A stretch of 64,000 nucleotides of DNA from Megalonaias nervosa (taxonomy: Eukaryota; Mollusca; Bivalvia; Unionida; Unionidae), in NCBI GenBank assembly GCA_016617855.1, contig JAECUM010000853.1, forward strand, positions 36,967-100,966, given 5' to 3'. Of the stretch, positions 50,801-61,800 are shown one piece after another. The translations under genes were made by a program, and so were the position numbers. The stretch's first letter is position 1. Each line of letters opens with the position of its first letter. The notes under the pieces were generated by a model that saw nothing but the letters and a program-made list of their open reading frames with translations, did not search any database and had not been told where the DNA came from.

Positions 50801-53800
50801 AAAGAGTTCCCAGCAGATGACTATGGTTGAAATCCAGTTCAAAACGGATTATCCCACGACGATTTTAAGTCTTAAATCTTTATTCGACATGTTTTAACCG
50901 GATTCAAGCGGTTCAAACCGGTTCACTCCGGTTCAGACCGGTTCTTTCCGGATCAAACCGGTTCCATCCGGTTCAAGAAAGTTCCGATCAGTTGATTCTG
51001 GTTGAAAACATGTGCAAACCGGTTTATTCCATGCCGACTTTGTGTCTTATATCTTTATTTAACAGGTTTTATCCGGTCTCAAGCGGATCAAGTCGGTTCA
51101 ATAAGGATCAAACCGGTTCCATCCGGTTCAAACCAGTTCCGACCAGTTGATTCTGGTCGAAAACCAGTTCAAAGAGTTTTATTCCATGCCGATTTTATGT
51201 CTTAAAGCTTTATTGGACAGCTTTCAACCGATTTTTAGTGGTGCAACCGGATTCTCTCCGGTTTAAAATGGTTCCATCATGTTCAAACCTGTTCCATCTT
51301 GTTCATACCGGTTCCGACCAGTTGATTGTTGTTGAAAACCTGTTCAGACCGATTTATTCTATACAGATTTTATGTCTTAAAACTTTTTTGCACAGGTTTT
51401 AACCGGTTTGAAGCAGGTTAAACTGGTTCAATTAAGTTGAAACCGGTTCCATGCGGTTTGAACCAGTTCCAGCCAGTTGATTCTGGTTGAAAACCAGTTC
51501 AAACCGGTTTATTCGATGCCGATCTTATATCTGAAAGCGTTGTTCGACAGGTTTGATCCGGTTTCAAGGGGTTCAATCCGGTTCAAACCGGTTCCATCCG
51601 GTTCAAACCAGTTCCGACCATTTCATTCTGGTGGAAAACCATTTCAAACGGGTTTATTCAAAGCAGATTTTATGTCTTAAATACTTATTGTACCGGTTTC
51701 AACCGGTTTAAAGCCGTTGAACCCGGTTCAATCCGGTTCAATGCGGCTCCATCAGTTTCACACTAGATCCGACCAGTTCATTCTGGTTGAAAACCATTTC
51801 AAACGGGTTTATTCCAAGCTGATCTGATGCCTTAAATCTTTATTGGACAGGTTTTTACCGCATAAAAGCGGTTCAATTCTGTTCTTACCAATTGATTCTG
51901 GCTGAAAACCTGTTCAAACCGGTTTTCCCATGCCGATTTTATGTCTTAAAGCTTTATTCGACAATTTTTAACCGGCTTCAAGCGGTTCAAACCTTTTCAA
52001 TCCGGTTCGAACCAATTCCGAGCAGTTGGTAATGGCTGAAAACCAGTTCAAAAAATTTTATTCCATGCCGGTCTTATGTCTTGAAGTATTATTGGATAAT
52101 TTTTAAGCGGTTATCAGCGGTTCAAACCTCTTTAATCCGGTTCAAAACCTGTTCCATCTGGTTTAAACAGTTCCGACCAGTTGATTCTGGTTGAAAACCA
52201 GTTCCAACCGGTTTATTCCATGCAGATATTATGTCTTAAAGCTTCATTGGATAGGTTTTAACCGGCTTCAAGCGGCTCAAACCGGTTGAATCGGGTTCAA
52301 ACCGATTCCATCCGGTTCAAACCTGTTCCGACCAGTTGATTCTGGTTGAAAACCAGTTCAAACTTGCTTATTCATTGCCGATTTTATGTCTAAAACATTC
52401 ATGGGACTGGTTTTTACCGGTTTAAAGCGGTTGAATCCGATTCAATCTGATTCATACCGGTTCCATCCTTTTCAAACCATATCCGACCAGTTGATTCTGG
52501 TTGAAAACCAGTTCAATCCGGTTTATTCCATGCCGATTTTATGTCTTAAAGATTTATTGGACAGGATTTAATCAGTTTGGAGCAGTTGAAACTGGTTCAA
52601 TCCGGTTCGATCCGGTTCAATCCGGTTCAAACAGGTTCCCACCAGTTGAATCTGATCGAAAACCAGTTCAAGCCTGTTTATTTCATGCCGATTTTAGGTC
52701 TTAAAGCATTTCTGGACAGGTTTGAACCGGTTTCAAGCGGTTCAAACCGGTTCAATCCTGTTCAAACTGGTTGCATCCGGTTCAAACAAGTTCTGACCTG
52801 TTGATTTTGGTTGATAACCATTTCAAACTGGTTTATTCCATGCCGATTTAATGTCTTAAATCTTAACCGGATAGGTTTTATCCGGTTCTCAGCGGTTCAA
52901 ACCGGTTCAATATAAGGTTCAAACCAGTTCTATCCAGTTGATTCTGGTTGAAGAACAGTTCCAACCGGTTTATTCCATTCCAAGTTTCTCTTAAAACCTT
53001 ATTGGACAGGTTTCCACCGGTTTGAAGCTGTTGAAACCGTTTCAATCCGGTTGTAACCGGTTCCATGCGGTTCAAACCAGTACCGACCAGTTGATTCTGG
53101 TTTAAAACCAGTTGAAAGTGGTTTATTCCATGCCTATATTATGACTTAAATCTTTGTTTGACATGTTTTAACTGGTTTCAAATATTTCAATCCTGTTCAA
53201 TCCGGTTCAAACCGGTTCCATCCGGTTCAAACCAGCTCTGAACAGTTGATTCTGGTTGAAAGTCAGTTTATACCGGTTTATTCCATGCGGATATTATGTC
53301 TTAAAGCTCTATTGCACATGTTTTAACCGGTTTCTAGTGCTTCAAACCGGTTGAATCAGGTTTAAAACGATTCCATCCGTTTCAAACAAGTTCAGAGTAG
53401 TTGATTTTGTCGAATAAAGGGTTAAACCGGTTTTTCCATGCTGTTTTTATGTCTTAAAGCTTTATTGGACAGGTTTCAACCGGTTTAAAGCGGTTAAACC
53501 AGGTTAAATCCGGTCAAGATCGGTTCCATCTGGTTGACACCGGATCCGAATAGTTGATTCTCATTGAAAACCACTTCAAACGGGTTTATTCCAAGCGGAA
53601 ATTATGTCTTAAATCTTCCTAAGACAGGTTTCAACCGGTTATAAGCGGTTCAAACCGGTTCCGACCTGTTAATTCTGTCTGAAAACCAGTTCAAACCGGT
53701 TCATACCACGCCGATATTGTGTCTTAAAGCTATATTGCACAGGTTTATACCGAATGCAAGCGGTTCAAACCGGATGAATCCGGTTCAAACCTTATCCATC

Positions 53801-55695
53801 CGATACAAACCAGTTCTGACCAGTTGATTTTGATTGGAAACCAGTTCGAACCGGTTTACTCCATGCCTATTTTATGTCTTAAATCTTCATTGGACAGCTT
53901 TTAACCTGTTTAAAGCGGTTTAACCCGTCTCAATCCGGTTCAAAGCGATTCCGTCCAGTTGATTCTGGTTGAAAACCAGTTCAAACCGGTTTTCTCCATG
54001 CCGATTTTATGTCTTAAATCTTTATTGGATAGGTTTTATCCGGATTCAAGGGGATCAAACCGATTCAATCCGGATCAAACCGGATCCATCCGGTTGAAAC
54101 CAGTTCCGACCAGTTGATTTGGGTTGAAAACCAGTTCAAACCGGTTTATTAAATTCCGATTTTATTTCTTAAACCTTTATTGGACAGCTGTTAACCGGAT
54201 TCAGGCGATTCAAACCGGTTCAATCTGATTGTAGCCGGTTCCATCCGATTCAAGCCAGTTCGGACCAGTTGATTATGTTGAAAACCAGTTCAAACCGTTT
54301 AAGTCTCTGCCCATTTTATGTCTTAAAGCTTTATTGGACAGGTTTTCACCGGTTTAAAGAGATTGAAACCGGTTCAATCCGTTTCAAACCGGTTTCCATC
54401 TGGTTCAAACAAGTTCCCTCCAGTTGAATCTGCTTGAAAACCAGTGGAAACCGGATTATTCCATGCCGATTTTTATGTCCTAAATCTTTTTTCGATTGGT
54501 TTTAACCGGTTTTAAGCGGTTCGAACCGGTTTAATCCGGTTCAAACCGGTTCCATCCGGTTCAAACCAGCTCTGACCAGTTGATTTTGGTTAAAAACCAG
54601 TTGAAACCGGTTTGTTCCATGACGATTGTATATCTTAAGGCTTTATTGGATAGGTTTTAACCAGTTTTAAGCGGTTCAAACCGGTTTTATCCGGTTCACA
54701 TCAGTTCCATCCGGTTCAAACCAGTTCCGACCAGTTGATTCTGATTGAAGGCCAATTCAAACCTGTTTATTCCATGATGATTTTATGTCTTAAATATTTA
54801 TTGCATAGGTTTTATCCGGTTTTAAGCGGTTCAAACCGGTTCTATTCGTTTCAATCCGGTTCCGACCAGTTGAATCTCATTGAAAACAAGTTCAAACCGG
54901 TTATTCCTTGAATGCTTTGTCTTAAATCTTTATTCGGTTGGTTTTAACCGGTTTTAAGCGGTTCAAACTGGTTCAATCCGATTAAAACCGGTTCCATCCG
55001 ATTCAAACCAGTTCCGACCAGTTGATTCTGGTTGAAAGCCACTTCAAACCGGTTTATTTCATGCCGATTTAATGTCTTAAAGCTTTATTGGATAGGTTTT
55101 TCCCGGTTTTTAGCGTTTCAAACCGGTTCAATCCGAGTCAATCCGGTTACATCCGGTTCAAACTAATTCCGAGCAGTTGATTCTGGTTGTAAACCAGTTC
55201 AAACCGGTTTATTCCATGCCGATTTTATGTCTTAAAGCTTTATTGGACAGGTTTGAACCGGTTTTAAGCAGTTCAAACCGGTTCAATCCGTTCAAATCGG
55301 TTCCATCCGTTTCAAGCCAATTCCGATCAGTTGATTGTGGTTGAAAACCAGTTCAAACCGGTTTATTCCATGCCGATTTTATGTCTTAAATCTTTATTGG
55401 ATAGGTTTTAACCGGTTTTGAGCGGTTCAAACCGGTTCAGTCCGTTTCAACCCGGTTCCATCCGGTTGAAACGGGTTCCGACCAATTGATTCTGGTTGAA
55501 AAGTAGTTAAAACCGGTTATTCCATGCCGATTTTATGTCTTAAATCTTTATTGGACAGGTTTTAACCGGTTTTAAGCGGTTCAGACCGGTTCAAACCGTT
55601 TCCATCCGGTTCAAACCAGTTCCGACCAGTTGTTTCTGGTTGAAAACCAGTTCAAACCGGTTTATTCCAAGCTTTAAACAGCTTCCGATTTCATT
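29805..55695 (+). repeat. ~26-kb satellite array, monomer ~155 bp
   Basis: Uninterrupted head-to-tail array, by division roughly 165 monomers. A typical monomer holds a ~50-bp core (TTTATTCCATGCCGATTTTA then TGTCTTAAA and CTTTATTGGACAGGTTTTAA) and about 105 bp of near-10-bp modules such as CCGGTTCAAA and CCGGTTCCAT, closed by CCAGTTGATTCTGGTTGAAA then ACCAG. Spacing measured between cores near the right end is 153-155 bp. All monomers point the same way. Copies at the right end are closest to this consensus. Copies left of about 34.6 kb form a different subtype. The 60-150-residue ORFs inside it (peptides like FDRFQPV and MPILCLK) follow from the repeat and are not genes. Confidence 0.95.
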
Positions 55696-55975
55696 TGACT
55701 TTTTCCATTTAATCAAATCAGGCCTCTGCTGTGGGCTAAAATCTCTTAACCCAAAGTATTAAAGGCACATAATGAGAATCTTTGAAGAGCTTTTGACCAA
55801 TACCTGGTCTATAACTAGTCAATAGCTTTACTGTCTGTTGGGGGGGGGCTAGGCAGGTTTTAAATAAGCCAAAATTTGGCTAAGGATTCCTGTTGCCATG
55901 CTCAGTGAGGCTGGTTCACAACTAATGTCCTTTTAGCAAAATTTAGCTATTTCCTACAAAGTTGTTCTTCGCACT
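55696..55975. other. Right flank of the satellite
   Basis: Unique-looking DNA with a G9 run near 55840 and a first palindrome of the AGCCAAAATTTGGCT type at about 55867. Confidence 0.5.
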
Positions 55976-56400
55976 CTTAGGTAGAAACCAAATCTTCGAT
56001 ACATGTATGCTTAGCCAGAATTTGGCTAGTGTCTTTTAGTATCACCCACATGTATGGTTGCAAAAGACCAAAATCTAGGCAACTATGATTAGCCCAATTT
56101 GGCTAACTGCAACATTGTCCCTTTCCATAATATACTGTATGACTTTTAGGCAGAAACCAACTTTTGTATAAATGTATCCTTAGCCAAAATTTGGCTAGTG
56201 ACAGCAACAGCTTTTAGTACAAGCTGCATGTGTGGCTGTTAGAACTGAAAAGCTTAAAAGCTGTATAATTAGCCAAATTTGGCTATCCACCTCAATGTCT
56301 CATACCATAATGTACATGTATGACCTTCAGGCAGAAACCAATTTTTGGAGAAATATATGTTTAGCAAATATTTATTTAATAACCGCAAGAACTATTGTCA
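55976..56400. repeat. Tandem repeat, ~170-180 bp, with AGCCAAATTTGGCT palindromes
   Basis: About two and a half copies. GTAGAAACC/GCAGAAACC recurs at about 55981, 56151 and 56331. Each unit holds TTAGCCAAAATTTGGCTAGT and, about 90 bp later, ATTAGCCAAATTTGGCTA, both near-perfect palindromes. The last copy is decayed (TTAGCAAATATTTATTTAA). Confidence 0.8.
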
Positions 56401-56989
56401 TAAGCTGAAGGTGTGGATCAAAGAAATCAAATATATTTTGGATAAGTGGATGATCAGCCAATGTTTGGAAGAATTGAAATAAAAGCTTGTAATAATAAAA
56501 AAAATAATGTTACTGTATTTCTTAACAAGTGTTTATACAGTAGACTCATGCTGTATGGCACCCTTTTAATTGCAAGTGGAGTTTGATAATAAGTAGTCAA
56601 AACCTGGTTTAATGTAACCTGCTTATAAAAGTCATCCATTCCCCTATCAATTCTCTATCAAGTTTGCCTGCAGATGTTGACCACCTGATCAGTGACCACT
56701 GGTTTTGCTCCCGTGGATCCTTGTTTACTGTGACCATGATTATCTAAGCACGTTTCTTTCCCTGTCACTGAACTACTCAACCGCACTTAATAAGACATAC
56801 TTGCAATCTCAACTGCCTAACTGATTTCAACAACTGCCTCTAACTACATTTATTGCATATACAGTTCAGCCTATTGCAATCTTGCAATGTTCCATATCTT
56901 ACTAATCTGTTATCAATCCCCCTACCTATCCATCTACTTATATGTACTTGGCCAACTATTATTTCTTTTCTTTCTCTCTATCTGCTGCC

Positions 56990-57032
<43 letters not shown>

Positions 57033-58472
57033 CTGTTGTTTCATGCCTTTCTCATAAATCCTTTCACATTACACTCATCTGTATATAAGGCCACCTATAA
57101 AGAACACATATGTGATCCTTGTGTTGGACTACTCATGTTGCATGCCATTTTAAAATGTATATAATAAAGAATAGAATTTAACAGTGAAACATTCAAATTT
57201 AATCAATGACAGAATACCAAACCATTCCAGTGATTTTTATAAAGTTAGTATATTTAGATAAATTCATGAGGTAAATTATCTATTTTACCTCCACCAACCA
57301 CCATTCCATTCTAATGTGTGCCAACTCTACTGTTCATAAATGTGTAATCAGAATACAGTCTTGTAAATACACATTTTCTGAGCTATAAACCAGAGGAAAT
57401 GAATGGAGAATCAAAATGATAATACCACATTGCTATTAAATACCCATATTTTTAACAATAATACCACATGGCCTATAGATATCCTTATTTTAAATGTAAA
57501 TTTAGAACATTCTGAAACTGTATTATTTCAAGTAGTGCTTTAAGTTTTGCCATAAAATGATGTCATGACATAACTTCTGCACATTTAAAATTCAGTACAC
57601 TTGACCAGTGTGTTTCCTGTATATAAATTTTTGTAAGAAATAACTTAATTGGCTTTGACCTTCAGTGAACCATAAACCTTTGCAGCACAGAAATAAAGTA
57701 CAGTTAGTATGTATAATCTGTTCAACCAACAACTTATCTATGCCATAAGAATGTAAATGAATGAAGGAAAAACTTGCAATTGATATTATGTCTTTATCTG
57801 AATATTTCATAAAAAGGGATAGGAGGCACATATTGGATGATATAGTACATAGGTCAGATAGAGTAATAGGAAGCATATTATCAAGTATGTAATCCATTTT
57901 ATTTTTAAATCCGACATCACATAAGAGTAGTGACTGAAGCTTTAAATATAACAGTAAACACAAACATAATGACCTTTTGTTTCAAATTCAAATGTATATG
58001 TTCATACTTATGTAAAACTTTGCTTTTATATGATGATATTTTGTAGCATGTTTAAATCTTAACACAGTTTTAACAAGATATATTCTATATATTATCTGCA
58101 TAAAAATATTCCATTTCAAAGATTGACTGAGGTTCAACTTTGGTGATTTAAAGGCAAATGGTTAAATGTATACATTTCTACACACTCTAAAAGGCATGTC
58201 TTCTATTATAATTAAAAAATAATTGATGTGACATAATGACTACACAGAGATGCTGTTTTACCCATTAATAACCAGTCAGTTCTAGTATAATGTTTCTTTG
58301 ATAATAATCACCCAATCATAATACTGTAGGAGAACTATTACTACCAGTCAAATCCAGTACTCACAGAGTAAAACTCATTAGCTACAAGGGAGTATGCAGT
58401 AAGGTGGCAGGTCTTACTTGAGAGATCAACCAATGAATCTCTTGAGAGTGGTTCAGTAATTCATACCTGTGC
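56401..58472. other. AT-rich DNA with a (CT)n run
   Basis: A (CT)n microsatellite lies at about 56994-57029. The ORFs at 56853-57164 (+) and 57592-57963 (-) have low-complexity or hydrophobic composition and no recognisable domain. No other feature was seen. Confidence 0.5.
56994..57029. repeat. (CT)n microsatellite
   Basis: About 17 tandem CT units. Confidence 0.92.
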
Positions 58473-58781
58473 TTAACTTTTAATGTATATTGCAATTGCT
58501 TCCTTTATTTGTTCATGTTCCTTTTCCGTAACAGATATTTGGTTGTTTACTACCTCTAGTTCAAATGTGGTGATCAAATAAATTTCATTGATTTTCTGGA
58601 TATCTTTCATATTTAATGTTGTTTCTAAACCATCAGCAAACTGAAATTTAAAATTTCCTTTCTCAAGTTTCCCTAATGGCTTTTTGTAGTATATCATATC
58701 TTGACGCTCCAGTAGTCCCATGTAGATTGCACCAGCATTGTGCTCCACCAGCCCAATAGCTTTTGGAGAGATTACCAACAA
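58473..58781 (-). CDS. Unidentified ORF or terminal exon
   Basis: An open frame of about 100 codons ending TAA at 58473, with balanced composition (GLVEHNAGAIYMGLLERQDM, later EIYLITTFELEVV and a charged ISVTEKEHEQIKEA end). It has no ATG at its 5' end: the frame is closed by TGA at 58788. A pyrimidine-rich stretch ending CCAAAAG at about 58763 could be a splice acceptor, which would make this a last exon. I do not recognise the family. It lies outside the inverted repeat that may mark the end of the viral element, so it is more likely host DNA. Confidence 0.35.
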   Translation of the reverse strand: MLVISPKAIGLVEHNAGAIYMGLLERQDMIYYKKPLGKLEKGNFKFQFADGLETTLNMKDIQKINEIYLITTFELEVVNNQISVTEKEHEQIKEAIAIYIKS

Positions 58782-59295
58782 ACAAAATCATAATTGACAA
58801 AGCATTTTCTTCTTTCTCGTTGGGACTGAAAATAAATTATTTACTAACAAATTAACCTTTTGTACATTATGACTTGTGGATTAATGTCACTTTAAAGATA
58901 CAACTGTTTTCATAAAAGAAAGTCTACTGAATTTTATGACCAATTTTCATAAATATGTTGTTGGTACCTGAAATGAATGGTCTTGTGCTGATGATAGTGA
59001 AGGAGTCAATAAAGAGTATATGATCGCATCATACCATCAGTATTATTAAAGTTTTGTCATATCCTTAGCACTAAATAATCTTATGTTATTGGTATTGGGT
59101 ATTGATAAACAGTATTCGACATACAACTAGTGACAGAAGAAAAACTGCATTATTTTCATTTGCAATCACAGAATGATAAGAAAGCACATAAATCACAGTT
59201 TAATAAGTACACAAGCTTATGAAATCAATTGTGTTGCAGAATATTACAATTTGGAATTGAAGTCTGTCACTTCTAACTCATATTGGTAGCTCCAC
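58782..59295. other. AT-rich spacer before the viral-type element
   Basis: No gene or repeat recognised. Confidence 0.5.
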
Positions 59296-59566
59296 CAGCA
59301 GCAGGGAGGGTGAACAGACAACTTTGTACGAGACCTTATTTTACAAAAATAAAGGTTCCTACAGGGGCTGAAAAATAAGGTCAATAACGATAAACCGAAC
59401 CCTCCTAACAATATTATTACCGTATAGTTTGAAAAAACGGATAATAAATCATTTTAGTTAGCACATTTTTGTTACTATTTTTGACATTTTTGTTTTTTGT
59501 GTTATAGTGCGTTTTAGTTTACTCGGCGGGTCACTCAATTTTTGTCATTCACCCTCCCTGCTGCTG
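59296..59566. repeat. 19-bp inverted repeat next to the viral element
   Basis: CAGCAGCAGGGAGGGTGAA at 59296-59314 is exactly mirrored at 59548-59566, 15 bp past the ATPase stop, with 233 bp between them. It may be part of a terminal or subterminal repeat of the element, or the ends of a small non-autonomous element. I see no clear target-site duplication. Confidence 0.6.
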
Positions 59567-59581
59567 TAATTCTTGATAAAA

Positions 59582-60259
59582 TCAAGGATCAAAGATTTTA
59601 TCTAGACCTACACGATATCTAGATCTTGGGTCATGTAGATTTATTGTAATAAATCCAAACGGAACAACTTGTGTTTTTGAAAAGAAGTTTCTGAATTTCA
59701 TCATGTCCATGTCCCCTGAACACCAAGTATAATAAATATTCTGTAAAGTATAATTATCTACTCCATTAAACACAACCAAAATATTGCAGTTGTCTCTGAT
59801 CACTTTAGGTATTTGTGTATATCGTTGTGTAACATAAATCACGTCCGTATTCTTGTGTCTACCTCGAGAAAATATTCTAGCTGGATTTGTTTGTCTGTCC
59901 AACATAATATCATCGTACACCACTAAATTATTAATAAATCTATTTAGGTCATCTACAGATGGGGCTTCATCAATATCGGTGATAAAGTCAACAACATCGT
60001 CTCTGTCTTTATTAACTGATTTCGTTTTCTCGTTAAAATCCTTAAGTACTTCGTAACAGTGCTGATCATCTACGGATGGTGCTACTAAATACAATTTACT
60101 CCATTTTAACCACCGCATTATTAAATTTAATAATAGTTGTGTTTTACCTGATCCAGATGGACCTATTATAATCATTCTTATCGAATTTGGTAATGCTGGA
60201 TGATAATGTTTCACTGGCTCCTGTTTTCGTGTCGCCGAAAAATCAATTATTGTATCCAT
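59582..60259 (-). CDS. A32/FtsK-HerA-type genome-packaging ATPase
   Basis: 225 residues. It has Walker A GPSGSGKT at 33-40, Walker B hydrophobics then DD at 112-117 (LVVYDD), a downstream SRGRHKNTDV segment and a sensor-like VTQRY at 143-147. The length and motif spacing match the packaging ATPases of Polintons, adintoviruses, virophages and the poxvirus A32 group, which use ATP to pump the DNA genome into the capsid. The start codon is 12 bp from that of the divergent PLA2 gene, so both probably share a two-way promoter. The gene looks intact. Function is inferred from family membership. Confidence 0.9.
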   Translation of the reverse strand: MDTIIDFSATRKQEPVKHYHPALPNSIRMIIIGPSGSGKTQLLLNLIMRWLKWSKLYLVAPSVDDQHCYEVLKDFNEKTKSVNKDRDDVVDFITDIDEAPSVDDLNRFINNLVVYDDIMLDRQTNPARIFSRGRHKNTDVIYVTQRYTQIPKVIRDNCNILVVFNGVDNYTLQNIYYTWCSGDMDMMKFRNFFSKTQVVPFGFITINLHDPRSRYRVGLDKIFDP

Positions 60260-60271
60260 ATTATTAATAAC

Positions 60272-60788
60272 ATGAGTCTATATTGTGTTCGATGTAGATT
60301 ATCTACACCCACCACTGGACTGACAACAATAATAACAAAAAATAAACGACGTGCATTAACAGGTAAATGTGTAAAATGCGGCACGAAAAAATATAAATTT
60401 ATTTCCATGTCTGATTCAGGGACAAAGACAGGTGGAGATATAGCCGCTTTATTAGGAAAATTACCAGGAACTCCGTGGGCTAAATATGCCGGTGAGAAAC
60501 ACTTACCAGGATATAATTATTGTGGTCCTGGAACCCGACTTGACATCCGACTTGATGATCAAGATCAACCAAGACCAGGAGAGTATCCAGTAAATAAGAT
60601 TGATCAAGCGTGTCATGTTCATGATGTTGCGTATAAAAGTAAAAGATTTACAACAAAGGCATCTCGCAGATGTAAAATTGATTCATGCATTAAATTCTAT
60701 ACCTAATAAATCTGTCAGAGATAAATTAGCTACTTTTCTAGTAAAATCTGCCATGAAAGGTAAAATAATGCTAGGGGCTGGTAATTAA
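60272..60788 (+). CDS. Zinc-ribbon + phospholipase A2 (VP1-type) protein, frame break
   Basis: I take ATG 60272 as the start; an upstream in-frame ATG at 60200 would overlap the divergent ATPase. Residues 5-36 form a CxxC-x24-CxxC zinc ribbon of the DUF5679 kind (CVRC...CVKC). Residues 78-124 form a parvovirus VP1-type phospholipase A2: calcium loop YCGPG at 83-87 and catalytic HDVAY with His117-Asp118. In parvoviruses this domain lets virions leave endosomes. The frame of the PLA2 core stops at 60706, but from about 60640 a neighbouring frame carries a more plausible amphipathic tail (RHLADVKLIHALN, ending at 60788). A frameshift in the A-rich stretch at about 60633-60646 therefore seems likely. 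The integrase begins 16 bp downstream on the same strand. Confidence 0.8.
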
Positions 60789-60804
60789 TTATATAAATAT
60801 TATA

Positions 60805-61800
60805 ATGGAATCCATTTATTATAGCCCAAGAGGATATTGGAGAGGTAGATCAGCGATTACTAAATTATCTGAGGCAGCAAAAGTCTCACGTTCTGTTGCT
60901 GCAGCGTGGTTAGCACGACAGGCAATATGGCAAATTTATCTACCACCACCTAAAAATATTCAATATTCACATTTTGATGTCAGCGTCCCTAATGAGGTTC
61001 ATCAAGCAGATATTTTACTTTTACCACACGATACCATTAAAATTGGTAAACGTCAGTCACGCACATACAAATACGCATTAACTGTCGTTGACGTTGCAAG
61101 TAGATATAAAGAAGCTGAACCATTATCAATAAAGACAGCGTCTGAAGTTTCATCTGCGTTTGAGCGAATTTATCAGCGAGGATCTGGACCACAAGGTGGT
61201 CTACGATGGCCACAGTTATTACAAGTTGATCCGGGCAAAGAATTTCTTGGTGCAGTATTATCGTTGATGAAGAAACATAACGTTAAAATCAGACGAGGAC
61301 ATACTGAAATTCATCGTGATCAGGCAATTGTTGAACGATTTAATCGAACACTTGCCGAGCGGTTATTTGGATACCAATATGCAAAAGAAATATCTACTGA
61401 CTTTAAATCCGGTGAGAGATCTCGTGAATGGGTTACGAGGTTACCAAGAGTGATATCTGCATTAAATAATGAAATTACTCGTTCAACTTCCATGAAACCT
61501 TCTAATGCGATCACAAAAAAATATATACCCCGTAGTAATGACAGACATCAACCTCAACCAGTATTAGGTAATGTAATTGTAAGATATTTATACGAACCTG
61601 GTGAACTTGAAGGTGGTAAAAAAAGAGCAACTGATCCTATCTGGAGCGTGACTACACATACAATTTTTAGTGTGGTTAGATCCACTGGTAGACCTCCAAT
61701 TTACAGATTAGATTCTACAGCCCCTCAACGTGGATTTGTACGTGAACAATTACAGGTAATCCCTGAAGACACACAATTACCACCACATACAATTACATAA
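60805..61800 (+). CDS. Retroviral-type (rve) DDE integrase
   Basis: 331 residues. The N-terminal region (1-50) has an Arg-rich helical SRSVAAAWLARQ segment. The catalytic core shows D69 (HQADI), D142 (VDPGKEF) and E177 (AIVERFNRT), so the spacing of the last two is D-x34-E (35 residues apart), exactly as in Polinton and retroviral integrases. After the core come a QPVLG-type segment and a basic chromodomain/SH3-like tail. It inserts the element's linear DNA into the host chromosome. It lies 16 bp after the PLA2 gene and its 3' end overlaps the antisense HNH frame by 76 bp. No disruption was seen. Confidence 0.92.
   Translation: MESIYYSPRGYWRGRSAITKLSEAAKVSRSVAAAWLARQAIWQIYLPPPKNIQYSHFDVSVPNEVHQADILLLPHDTIKIGKRQSRTYKYALTVVDVASRYKEAEPLSIKTASEVSSAFERIYQRGSGPQGGLRWPQLLQVDPGKEFLGAVLSLMKKHNVKIRRGHTEIHRDQAIVERFNRTLAERLFGYQYAKEISTDFKSGERSREWVTRLPRVISALNNEITRSTSMKPSNAITKKYIPRSNDRHQPQPVLGNVIVRYLYEPGELEGGKKRATDPIWSVTTHTIFSVVRSTGRPPIYRLDSTAPQRGFVREQLQVIPEDTQLPPHTIT

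Noticed and set aside
30000..55000. Several dozen ORFs of 60-150 codons with similar peptides (FDRF, LTGFNRF, MPILCLK)
   Set aside because: They fall in the satellite, repeat with its period and have no starts, domains or conservation beyond the repeat itself.
29805..55695. Centromeric satellite with CENP-B boxes
   Set aside because: I find no match to the CENP-B box core in the monomers. A centromeric role cannot be judged from sequence.
57592..57963. 123-codon minus-strand ORF
   Set aside because: Hydrophobic, AT-driven composition, no domain, no splice or start context.
61320..61514. Minus-strand ORF opposite the integrase
   Set aside because: Antisense shadow of the integrase core without domains of its own.
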